A stretch of DNA of 34,917 nucleotides from the NCBI GenBank assembly GCA_041691815.1, contig JBEPTZ010000039.1:1-34917 (forward strand), read 5' to 3'. Made by a program: the position numbers and the translations under genes. This document shows, one piece after another, positions 1-7,009 of this stretch (within the stretch, counting starts at the first letter, position 1; each line of letters starts with the position of its first letter). The DNA is from 70-18 sp041691815 (GTDB lineage Bacteria > Pseudomonadota > Alphaproteobacteria > Acetobacterales > Acetobacteraceae). The notes beneath the pieces are model-generated. The model saw only the letters and a program-made list of their open reading frames with translations, searched no databases and was not told the origin of the DNA.

Positions 1-137
1 TTGATCGCGTGATTCACGTTTCCGGCGGTTCCGCCTGCAACGATCACGCTCTAGACAATGGCGACAGGCCGGCGCAAGCCCGCTGGCGTGATTCTGAACG
101 GGACCGGACGGGTCCGCCTCATCCAAGGGAGAACAGC

Positions 138-1145
138 ATGAAAGTCTTACGGAATTTCGCAGTCGCCGCGGTGGCGCTGCTGTCGATGACCGGCATCGCC
201 GCCGCGCAGGCGCCGGTGACGCTGGCAATCGGCGGCGCCGCCTGCCTGTGCTACCTACCGACGGTGCTCACCGCGCAGTTGGGCAACTTCAAGAAGGCCG
301 GCCTCGATGTGAAGCTGGTCGACTTCAAGGGCGGCTCGCAGTCGCTGATGGCGGTGATCGGCGGCAGTGCCGACGTGGTATCCGGCTATTACGACCATAC
401 CGTCGAACTGGCGGCCAAGGACCAGTACCTGACCGCCTTCGTGACCTATGACCAGTTCCCCGGCCTGGTGCTGGTGGTGGCCCCCGGGCAGACCGGCAAG
501 ATCAAATCGATCAAGGATCTGAACGGCAAGAAGGTCGGCGTCAGCGCGCCTGGCTCTTCGACCGACTTCTTCCTGAAGTTCCAGTTGGTGAAGGCCGGCC
601 TGCCGACCAATGCCGCGGCGGTGATCGGCGTCGGCCTCGGCGGCACCGCGGTGGCGGCGATGGAGCAGGGCAGCATCGATGCCGCGGTGATGCTCGACCC
701 GGCGGTGACCGTTCTGAAGGCGAAATACAAGAACCTCGACATCCTGACCGACACCCGCTCGCGCAAGGATACCCGCGCGGTGTTCGGCGGCGACTATCCG
801 GGCGGCGCCTTCTATGCCAAGGCGGAATGGCTGACCAAGCACCCGAAAGAGGCGCAGGCGATGACCAACGCGGTGGTCAACACGCTGCACTGGATCCACA
901 GCCACACCGCCGAGCAGATCATGGACAAGATGCCGCCGGCGCTGGTCGGGCACGACAAGGCGCTGTATCTGGCGGCGCTGAAGAACACCCTGCCGATGTT
1001 CTCCACCACCGGCATGATGGACCCGAAGGGCGCCGAAGCGGTGCTGAAGGTGTTCCAGGCCGGCTCGCCCGAGGTGGCCAAGGCGAAGATCGACCTCAGC
1101 CGCACCTACACCAACGCCTTCGTCGAGAAGGCGCCGAAGAAGTAG
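138..1145 (+). CDS. ABC transporter periplasmic substrate-binding protein, NMT1/TauA/SsuA-like
   Basis: The 335-residue product begins with a Sec signal peptide (basic MKVLR, hydrophobic stretch, cleavage near AAA-QA at residues 23-25). It continues as a type II periplasmic binding fold of the NMT1/SsuA/TauA/NrtA kind; the GGSQSLMAVIGGSADV region at residues 65-80 is the typical ligand-cleft helix. The ATG at 138 is chosen because AAGGGAGA lies just upstream at 126-132. The reading frame is open back to base 9, but that stretch has no signal-peptide character. Family members bring nitrate, sulfonates, taurine, thiamine precursors or aromatic acids to an ABC permease, so the substrate cannot be told from sequence. 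No permease or ATPase gene lies downstream, so the rest of the transporter must be upstream of the window or elsewhere. The mature protein has an unusual Cys-Leu-Cys at residues 36-38 close to the expected ligand cleft. Confidence 0.85.
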   Translation: MKVLRNFAVAAVALLSMTGIAAAQAPVTLAIGGAACLCYLPTVLTAQLGNFKKAGLDVKLVDFKGGSQSLMAVIGGSADVVSGYYDHTVELAAKDQYLTAFVTYDQFPGLVLVVAPGQTGKIKSIKDLNGKKVGVSAPGSSTDFFLKFQLVKAGLPTNAAAVIGVGLGGTAVAAMEQGSIDAAVMLDPAVTVLKAKYKNLDILTDTRSRKDTRAVFGGDYPGGAFYAKAEWLTKHPKEAQAMTNAVVNTLHWIHSHTAEQIMDKMPPALVGHDKALYLAALKNTLPMFSTTGMMDPKGAEAVLKVFQAGSPEVAKAKIDLSRTYTNAFVEKAPKK

Positions 1146-1162
1146 CTGCTACGGCGATGCAG

Positions 1163-1196
1163 CCGCGCCCCATGCCGGTGGTGTGGGGCGCGGTTT
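1163..1196. terminator. hairpin terminator between convergent genes
   Basis: CCGCGCCCCA at 1163-1172 pairs perfectly with TGGGGCGCGG at 1184-1193 around an 11-base loop, and is followed by TTT on the plus strand. It lies 18 bases after the binding-protein stop and 27 bases before the end of the convergent GNAT gene. It could stop transcription from both sides, although the T-run is short. Confidence 0.7.
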
Positions 1197-1222
1197 CAGC
1201 AGCCGGATTGCTCCCCGGATGG

Positions 1223-1687
1223 CTATGAAACCAGCCGCTTGCTGAAGCCGAACGACGAGATCGGCAGGCGGTGCCGGTAATAGAATGTATGCCCGCGTGA
1301 ATTCTGCAGCCCGCTGCTCAGCGCGAACCAGTCGCAGTGCAGCGCCCGCGCCGCGGCCTCGCACCATTCCAGCAACTGGCCGCCGAGGCCGCTGCCGCGC
1401 CTCGCCTCCTTGGTGACCAGGTCGTCCAGGTAGAAACGCAGCCCGCTCAGCGTGGTGTGGTAGCAGCGATACACCGCGATACCGCACACCTCGTCACCCT
1501 CCAGCAACACCGCCATGCCGGCGCCCTCGGTGAACATGCGGCGCATGTATTCGGCGTAATCGCCGGGGATATTGGGGCGGAACGCCCGGTGCAACTGCTC
1601 CGCCGCCAGCAGCCAGCGGCGATTGGCCTCGGTGTCCTGGGTTATATCGACGATCCGGGATGTCGGCGATTGATTCTCTGTTGCCAT
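1223..1687 (-). CDS. GNAT family N-acetyltransferase
   Basis: This 154-residue single-domain GNAT has the acetyl-CoA pyrophosphate-binding motif A, RRGSGLGG, at residues 96-103. It is preceded by the beta-4 strand (FYLDDLVTKEA) and followed by the LLEWCEAAARA helix. Proteins of this size transfer an acetyl group from acetyl-CoA to small amines or to protein N-termini or lysines; the acceptor cannot be predicted. The start is the first ATG in frame and the length is normal for the family. The gene is convergent with the binding protein. It is separated by 239 bases from the end of the SDR gene upstream on the same strand, and that gap contains an inverted repeat, so it is probably transcribed on its own. 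Confidence 0.85.
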   Translation of the reverse strand: MATENQSPTSRIVDITQDTEANRRWLLAAEQLHRAFRPNIPGDYAEYMRRMFTEGAGMAVLLEGDEVCGIAVYRCYHTTLSGLRFYLDDLVTKEARRGSGLGGQLLEWCEAAARALHCDWFALSSGLQNSRGHTFYYRHRLPISSFGFSKRLVS

Positions 1688-1813
1688 ATCGATGCCACCT
1701 GCGCGCTGCGACCCGCTCTCTGCCCGGGCCTCACCGGCAGCCTAGGAGCGTGCCTGGCGATGTGCCAGTGGGCGGCGGTGCTGGTGTATCGCGGGCTCCG
1801 ATGGCCAGGAAGT

Positions 1814-1902
1814 TTCACAAAGAGACGGAGAGGCGGAGAGCAGAAGGAGAGGCCGTGATCGTGTTGGGCATGCTTCTCGTCGCCTCTCCGTCGCTTTGTG
1901 AA
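1814..1902. repeat. long inverted repeat, family 2 (TTCACAAAG..GGAGAGGCG core)
   Basis: The 22-base arm at 1814-1835 is the reverse complement of 1881-1902 with a single mismatch, around a 45-base spacer. The arm (TTCACAAAG, then GACGGAGAGGCG) is related to the arms of the inverted repeat at 19337-19424. The rest of the 1688-1926 gap holds no recognisable gene. It lies just after the SDR gene (minus strand) and could fold in the 3' end of that mRNA. Confidence 0.75.
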
Positions 1903-1926
1903 TTCTTGCCTTGCCTGCTTCCCAGT

Positions 1927-2844
1927 TCAGATCGCGTCCCAGGAATACACGTCCCGCGTCCGCTCCAGCGGCGTCAGGCTGGATTTGAAGGCCGGGCCGA
2001 GCGTCTCGGCCATGCTCTCCACCGTCCAGCCCTCGCTGCGGTGCATGGTGCGGATCGGGCGCGGCTGGCTGTACAGGTAAATCTCATTGCCCCGCGCGCC
2101 GAAAATCTGCCCGGTCACCCCCGAAGCTGCATCGCTGGCCAGATAGGCCGCCAGTTGCGCCACCTGGTCCGGCCTGGTTTTAGCGGCACGGGCCTGCATC
2201 TGTTCCTCGGTCTGCCCCGGCACGCTCTCGATCATCCGGCTGAACGCATGCGGCCCGATGCAGTTGGAGCGCACCTTGTAGCGCGCCGCATCGCCGGCGA
2301 TCGCGCGCGACAGCCCGGCGATGCCCAGCTTGGCGGCGGCATAGTTCACCTGCCCGATGCTGCCGATCAGCCCGGAGGTCGAGGTCATATGCACGAACGC
2401 GCCGCTCTCCTGCGCCCGGAAATGCGGGATCGCCGCCCGGCTCATGTAGAACGCGCCGTAGAGATGCACCTTCAGCACCGCGTCGAATTCCTCCGGCGTC
2501 ATGCGGTGGAAGATGGTGTCGCGCAAGATGCCGGCGTTGTTCACCACGATGTCGATCTTGCCGAAGCGGTCGATCGCGGTCTGGACGATGCGTTGGGCGC
2601 TGTCCCACCCGGCGACGCTGTCGCCGTTGGCCACCGCCTGGCCCTGGCCGTGCAGCGCCTCGATCTCGCGCACCACCTGCTGTGCGGGGGTGTCGTCATG
2701 CCCCTGCCCGTCCAGCCCGGCGCCGACATCGTTCACCACCACCATGGCGCCGTTCTCGGCCATCACCATGGCGATCGCCCGGCCGATGCCGCGCCCGGCG
2801 CCGCTCACCACCGCCACCTTGCCTTCGAGCATCTTCTTGGCCAT
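1927..2844 (-). CDS. SDR family oxidoreductase, MFE-2-type 3-hydroxyacyl-CoA dehydrogenase-like
   Basis: This 305-residue classical short-chain dehydrogenase has the nucleotide-binding SGAGRGIG at residues 14-21, NNAG at 102-105, the catalytic Ser in TSTSG near 155, and Tyr168/Lys172 (YAAAK). The segment at residues 38-60 (VNDVGAGLDGQG, then TPAQ) is typical of SDRs related to the (3R)-hydroxyacyl-CoA dehydrogenase domain of peroxisomal multifunctional enzyme 2. The expected reaction is NAD-dependent oxidation of a 3-hydroxyacyl-CoA in beta-oxidation of branched or cyclic acids. A C-terminal extension of ~60 residues follows the Rossmann core. A GGGAGA ribosome site precedes the ATG. It lies 21 bases after the VWA gene and is the last gene of the minus-strand run. 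The SDR at 9606 shares the same signature and is probably a paralogue. Confidence 0.88.
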   Translation of the reverse strand: MAKKMLEGKVAVVSGAGRGIGRAIAMVMAENGAMVVVNDVGAGLDGQGHDDTPAQQVVREIEALHGQGQAVANGDSVAGWDSAQRIVQTAIDRFGKIDIVVNNAGILRDTIFHRMTPEEFDAVLKVHLYGAFYMSRAAIPHFRAQESGAFVHMTSTSGLIGSIGQVNYAAAKLGIAGLSRAIAGDAARYKVRSNCIGPHAFSRMIESVPGQTEEQMQARAAKTRPDQVAQLAAYLASDAASGVTGQIFGARGNEIYLYSQPRPIRTMHRSEGWTVESMAETLGPAFKSSLTPLERTRDVYSWDAI

Positions 2845-2865
2845 GTCCGGTTTCTCCCGTTTTTT

Positions 2866-4170
2866 CTAGCGTTGGCTGCGCAGCAGTTCGTCCATCACCC
2901 GTTCCAGCTGGTCCAGCGTGTTGCAACTGGTCGCCTGGTGGCAATAGGGCTGGTAGCGCGGCATGTCGGAATCGCCGGTGCCCCACAGCGAGCGCGGCTC
3001 CGGATTGAGCCAGATCACCCGGCTGGCGCGCGCGAAAATCGCCTGCATCAGGTCAACGCGCGGCTCATTGCGATTGCCGCGCGCATCGCCGAGCACGATC
3101 ACCGTGGTGTCGCGGGTGATGGCACCAAGTGCGAGATCGGCGAACGCCGCCAGCGAACGGCCGTAATCCGAGGAGCCGAAGCCGGCCGCCTGCATCACGC
3201 GCTCGGCCGCCTGATCGATGTCGTGGCGGGCCAGCAGGTCGCTGACCTCGACCGTGGTGTTGGAGAACGCGAAAGAGCGGATGCCGGCCAGCACATCGGC
3301 CAGCGCATAGATGAACATCAGCAGGAAATGCGCCACCGGCGCCACCGAGCCGGACACGTCGCACAGCACCATCACCCGCGGCTTGTCGATCCGGGTGCGT
3401 TTCCACACCGTGCGGAACGGCACCCCGTCGTGGCCCATGTTGCGCCGCAGCGTGCGCCGCGCATCCAGCACCCCGCGCCGCGCCTGCCAGCGCCGGCGGC
3501 TGTAGCGGGTGGCGATCTTGCGGGCGATCTCGCGGATCAGCGCCCGCATCCGCACCACGTCGCGCCGGTCCATCGCCGACAGCCGCACCCGCCGCAGCGC
3601 CTGCTCGCGGATTTCCCGGCTGGTGCCGGCGGCGAACAGCGCCAGTTGCCGCTCCATATAGCCGCGCGCCTGGGCGCCGAGTGCGGTGCGCGCCTGCTCC
3701 AGCCGGTCGGCCAGTTCGGCCTCCCCGGCCGCCCGCCGCGCGGTGATCTCGCGCTCCAGCGCCGGCAGGCCCATGCGGTCCAGCATGCGGCGGGCGAACA
3801 GGTTGGTCTGGGTGAACAGCGTAATTCCTGAGGCACCGATGCCCTCGGCGGCCGCCTCCATGGCGATCGCCAGCCCGGCGGCGTCGCCAGCCAGCAGCTG
3901 TTGCGCCAGATCGGGCAGATCGTGGCGCTCGGCGGGCGCGTCCTGCATCTCCGGTGCGTCGCGCTGGAAGTAGCGGTCGAAGGTGGTCTCGAAAATCTGT
4001 TTTTCCGCCAGTGACTTGGCCAGCGACAGGGTCAGCGCATCGCGCAGCACCTGGCGGTCGGCGAACCCCACCGCCTCGGCGGCGGCGAGCGCATCCAGCG
4101 TCTCGGCGGACGAGATGCGCACCCCGGCGCCGCGGGCTGCGCGCAGCAGGCGAAGCAGCGCTTCCGGCAT
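2866..4170 (-). CDS. VWA domain protein, CoxE-like
   Basis: The 434-residue protein has an Arg-rich, mostly helical N-terminal half and a C-terminal von Willebrand A domain (about 262-434). The metal-ion-dependent adhesion site is complete: DVSGS at 271-275, a Ser-Asp in SSDYG (333-337) where other members have Thr, and Asp362 in GDARGN. It belongs with CoxE-like proteins, which partner MoxR AAA+ ATPases in metallocentre or complex maturation. Its MoxR partner gene ends 2 bases upstream, so the two are almost surely co-translated. The surrounding genes encode acyl-CoA metabolism and no molybdenum enzyme, so the client protein is unknown. Position 334 having Ser instead of Thr is conservative and should still ligate metal. 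Confidence 0.85.
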   Translation of the reverse strand: MPEALLRLLRAARGAGVRISSAETLDALAAAEAVGFADRQVLRDALTLSLAKSLAEKQIFETTFDRYFQRDAPEMQDAPAERHDLPDLAQQLLAGDAAGLAIAMEAAAEGIGASGITLFTQTNLFARRMLDRMGLPALEREITARRAAGEAELADRLEQARTALGAQARGYMERQLALFAAGTSREIREQALRRVRLSAMDRRDVVRMRALIREIARKIATRYSRRRWQARRGVLDARRTLRRNMGHDGVPFRTVWKRTRIDKPRVMVLCDVSGSVAPVAHFLLMFIYALADVLAGIRSFAFSNTTVEVSDLLARHDIDQAAERVMQAAGFGSSDYGRSLAAFADLALGAITRDTTVIVLGDARGNRNEPRVDLMQAIFARASRVIWLNPEPRSLWGTGDSDMPRYQPYCHQATSCNTLDQLERVMDELLRSQR

Positions 4171-4172
4171 GG

Positions 4173-5123
4173 CTACAGCCCGGCCTCGCGGCGCGCCTGC
4201 TCGGTGAAGGCGCCGACTGATTTGGCCGCGAGTTGCATGTCGACCTCGAATTTCATCAACACATTCAACGTCTCGTGCACCACCGCCGGCTCCAGCCTGG
4301 TGGCGTTCAGCAGCAGCAGCGCCCGCGCCCAGTCGATCGTCTCGCTGACCGAGGGCAGCTTGCGCAAATCCAGCCCGCGCAACTGCTGCACGAAGCTGAC
4401 CATCTGCCGGCGCAGGCTGTCGCGGATACCGGGGATGCGGGCATCGACGATCCGCTCCTCCAGCTTCGCATCCGGGAAGCCGATATGCAGATGCAGGCAG
4501 CGGCGCTTCATCGCGTCGCCGAGATCGCGGGTGGCGTTGGAGGTCAGCAGCACGATCGGCGGCACCACGGCGTGCACGGTGCCGATCTCCGGGATGGTAA
4601 CCTGATGATCGGAAAGGATTTCCAGCAGGAACGCCTCGAACTCCTCATCCGCCTTGGCGATCTCGTCGATCAGCAGCACGCAGCCCTGCGGCTCCTGCAA
4701 CGCGCGCAGCAGCGGGCGCGGTTCCAGGAAGCGCTCGGAGAAGAAGATGTCATCGACCAGATGCAGCTTCTCCAGCGAATCGTGCAGGCTGGCGGTGTCG
4801 CGCAGCGTCTCGCCGAGCTTGTCCTTCAGAATCTGGGTGTAGAGCAGCTGCTTGCCGTATTTCCATTCATACAGCGCCTTCGACTCATCGAGCCCGTCAT
4901 AGCATTGCATGCGGATCAGCGGCAGTTTCAGGTAGCCGGCGGTGGCCTTGGCGAGTTCGGTCTTGCCGACGCCGGCCGGGCCTTCCACCAGGATCGGCTT
5001 CTGCAACCGCATCGCCAAAAACACCGCGGTGGCGATCTGGCGCGAGGCGATGTAGCCGGTGCTGGCCAGCCCGGTTTCGACGCTGTCGATGGACGGGATC
5101 TGCTGGGCGATGTCGATGGTCAC
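4173..5123 (-). CDS. MoxR-family AAA+ ATPase
   Basis: This 316-residue AAA+ ATPase of the MoxR class has Walker A GPAGVGKT at residues 48-55, Walker B VLLIDEI at 149-155 and a sensor-1 TSNAT further on. A C-terminal lid follows the core. MoxR proteins act as chaperone-like remodelers with VWA-domain partners, and such a partner gene follows after 2 bases. The frame is open far upstream (to 6035), but that part is the shadow of the flavoprotein gene. The start is therefore placed at the GTG at 5123, just before TIDIAQQIP. A GTG at 5153 is an alternative; neither has a strong ribosome site. The cox-cluster MoxR at 25341 has the same architecture (QCYDGLD and FEAFLLE shared), so the two are paralogues. 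Confidence 0.88.
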   Translation of the reverse strand: MTIDIAQQIPSIDSVETGLASTGYIASRQIATAVFLAMRLQKPILVEGPAGVGKTELAKATAGYLKLPLIRMQCYDGLDESKALYEWKYGKQLLYTQILKDKLGETLRDTASLHDSLEKLHLVDDIFFSERFLEPRPLLRALQEPQGCVLLIDEIAKADEEFEAFLLEILSDHQVTIPEIGTVHAVVPPIVLLTSNATRDLGDAMKRRCLHLHIGFPDAKLEERIVDARIPGIRDSLRRQMVSFVQQLRGLDLRKLPSVSETIDWARALLLLNATRLEPAVVHETLNVLMKFEVDMQLAAKSVGAFTEQARREAGL

Positions 5124-5173
5124 GCGGCGTGGTTCGCTTTCATTTTTTGACACCAAGCGGCAGGTTTTCGACG

Positions 5174-6127
5174 CTATGCATTCGAATGCAGAACCCGGTC
5201 CAGGCGCGTCCGGGCGGCAGAATATTCCTCGGCCAGCCGATCCACCAGGGTTGCCACCTTCGGGCAGTCGGCGATGTTGCCCACCCCCTGCCCGGCGCCC
5301 CAGATCTGCGACCAGGCTTTCGGTTTCTCGCGCTTGTGCCCGGCGACATAGCTGCGGCCGGCTTCCGGCGGCGGCAGGGCGGCCGGGTCCAGCCCGGCGG
5401 CGGCGATGCTGCGGCTGAGATAGTTGCCATGCACCCCGGAGAACAGGTTGGTGTAGGTCACCTCCCTCGCACCGGAGGCGACGATCATCGCCTTGTAGTC
5501 GGGCAGCGCGTTGGCCTCCTCGGTGGCGATGAAGCGGGTGCCCATATAGACCATGTCGGCCCCCATCGCCTGCGCCGCCAGAATGTCGGAGCCGCTGGTG
5601 ATCGCACCGGCCAGCACGATGGTGCCGTGGAAGAACCGGCGCACCTCGGCCAATAGCGCGAACGGGCTGGTGGCGCCGCCGTGGCCGCCGGCGCCGGCGC
5701 AGACCAGGATCAGGCCGTCGACCCCCATCTCGGCGGCTTTTTCGGCATGGCGCAGGGTGATGACGTCGTGGAACACCAGGCCGCCGTAGGAATGCGCCGC
5801 CTGCACCACCTCGCCAGGCGCCTGCAGGCTGGTCAGCAGCAACGGCACCTTGTGGCGCACGCAGGTCTCGGTGTCGCCGGCCAACCGGTCGTTGGAGCGA
5901 TGGCAGATCAGGTTGACGCCGTAGGGCGGTGGGTTGCCGTCGAAGCCGTCCTCGATGCGCTGCAGCCAGACCTCGAATTCTGCCTGCGGCCTGGCGTTCA
6001 GCGCCGGGAACGAGCCGAGGATGCCGGCGCGGCATTCGGCGACCACCAATTCGGTGCCCGAGACGATGAACATTGGCGAGGCGATCACCGGCAGGCGCAG
6101 GCTGCGGAAAATCTCCGGGACCGCCAT
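5174..6127 (-). CDS. nitronate monooxygenase-like FMN flavoprotein (2-nitropropane dioxygenase family)
   Basis: The 317-residue protein is a TIM-barrel FMN protein of the 2-nitropropane dioxygenase/nitronate monooxygenase family. It shows the glycine/histidine motif AGAGGHGG at residues 144-151, a phosphate-binding AGAITSG near 173-179, and YMGTRFIATEE near 194-204. Members oxidise alkyl nitronates with O2, but many relatives sit in fatty-acid or polyketide gene sets and act as enoyl reductases or have unknown substrates. The acyl-CoA context here makes the nitronate activity uncertain. Its ATG shares one base with the TGA of the upstream dehydrogenase gene (TGATG at 6129-6125), showing translational coupling. 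The first in-frame ATG after that stop, MAVPEIF, matches the family N-terminus. Confidence 0.85.
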   Translation of the reverse strand: MAVPEIFRSLRLPVIASPMFIVSGTELVVAECRAGILGSFPALNARPQAEFEVWLQRIEDGFDGNPPPYGVNLICHRSNDRLAGDTETCVRHKVPLLLTSLQAPGEVVQAAHSYGGLVFHDVITLRHAEKAAEMGVDGLILVCAGAGGHGGATSPFALLAEVRRFFHGTIVLAGAITSGSDILAAQAMGADMVYMGTRFIATEEANALPDYKAMIVASGAREVTYTNLFSGVHGNYLSRSIAAAGLDPAALPPPEAGRSYVAGHKREKPKAWSQIWGAGQGVGNIADCPKVATLVDRLAEEYSAARTRLDRVLHSNA

Positions 6128-7005
6128 CACGCGCCCCGCTGGCCGATGACGCGGCTGATCACCGGCCAGTATAGCGCGCCGTCGCCGTTGGTGATCGCGC
6201 GGCGCAGGATAGAGGCCGCCAGTTCCGCGCCGGGCAGCGCCATGCCGGCCTCGGCGGCGAGGTCGAGCGCGTAGCCGATATCCTTCAGCGCGTATTCGGT
6301 GGAGAACGCCCGCTCGGGGAACACGCCCGGCAGCACCGCTTTCATGCCGTGGTTGCGCAGCGCGAAGCTGTCGGCCGAGCCCTTGGTCAGCGTCTCGAAC
6401 AGCAGCTTTGCATCCATGCCGGCGGCGCGGGCGACGGCGATCGCCTCGGACAGCGCCACCACGGTTTGCACCAGCACCATATTGTTCATGATCTTGGTGA
6501 TCTGGCCGCTGCCGACCGGGCCGCATTGCGTCACCTCGCTGGCGCAGCAGGCCAGCAGCGGGCGGAGGGCGGCGAACACCGCGTCATCGGCGCCGACCAT
6601 GATGGACAGCGTGCCATCCTCGGCCGCCTGCCTGGTGCGGGCGATCGGCGCATCGGCGAACACCGCACCCCTGGCAGCGAACTCGGCGTGCAACGCGCGG
6701 GCCAGCGCCACCGGCGAGGTGCCGCAATCCACCACCGTCTGGCCGGGCCGGGTCGCCGCCACCAGCCCCTCTGGCCCACGGCACACCGCCTCGACATGCT
6801 TGCCGCTGGGCAGGGAGAGGAAGATCACATCGGCCGTGGCGGCCAGCGCCGCCAGGCTTTCCGCCGCCGCCACGCCCTCGGCCGCCAGCCTTGCCAGCGG
6901 TTCGGCCGCGCGGTCAAACGCGGTGACCTTCGCACCGCTCTTGCGCGCCAGGTTGCGGCACATCGGCTCGCCCATCACGCCCAGCCCGACAAATCCGATT
7001 TGCAT
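6127..7005 (-). CDS. NAD(P)-dependent 3-hydroxyisobutyrate dehydrogenase-like oxidoreductase
   Basis: This 292-residue beta-hydroxyacid dehydrogenase has the dinucleotide fold GFVGLGVMG at residues 4-12, the catalytic Lys171 in GSGQITKIMNN, and the all-alpha C-terminal domain. The substrate-binding motif is unusual: the family normally has DAPVSGG, whereas here residues 118-124 read DAPIART, followed by a conserved GTLSIMVG. The SGG loop that grips the carboxylate is therefore replaced, so the substrate may differ from 3-hydroxyisobutyrate. Start ATG at 7005 lies 4 bases after the TGA of the acyl-CoA dehydrogenase gene. Upstream in-frame codons overlap that gene and are rejected. It is co-transcribed with its neighbours and could act in valine or branched-acid catabolism. 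Confidence 0.85.
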   Translation of the reverse strand: MQIGFVGLGVMGEPMCRNLARKSGAKVTAFDRAAEPLARLAAEGVAAAESLAALAATADVIFLSLPSGKHVEAVCRGPEGLVAATRPGQTVVDCGTSPVALARALHAEFAARGAVFADAPIARTRQAAEDGTLSIMVGADDAVFAALRPLLACCASEVTQCGPVGSGQITKIMNNMVLVQTVVALSEAIAVARAAGMDAKLLFETLTKGSADSFALRNHGMKAVLPGVFPERAFSTEYALKDIGYALDLAAEAGMALPGAELAASILRRAITNGDGALYWPVISRVIGQRGA

Positions 7006-7009
7006 GATC

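Noticed and set aside
1660..3831. 723-codon open frame on the plus strand, and similar long frames at 8577-10391, 10181-12082, 13004-14893, 28504-30144 and 32796-34862
   Set aside because: They are rich in Arg, His, Gln and Pro, match no family, and lie antisense to or out of frame with genes that have clear motifs; these are GC-bias shadows.
5154..6035. Upstream extension of the MoxR frame to 6035
   Set aside because: It overlaps the flavoprotein gene in another frame and is Arg/Gly-rich without motifs.
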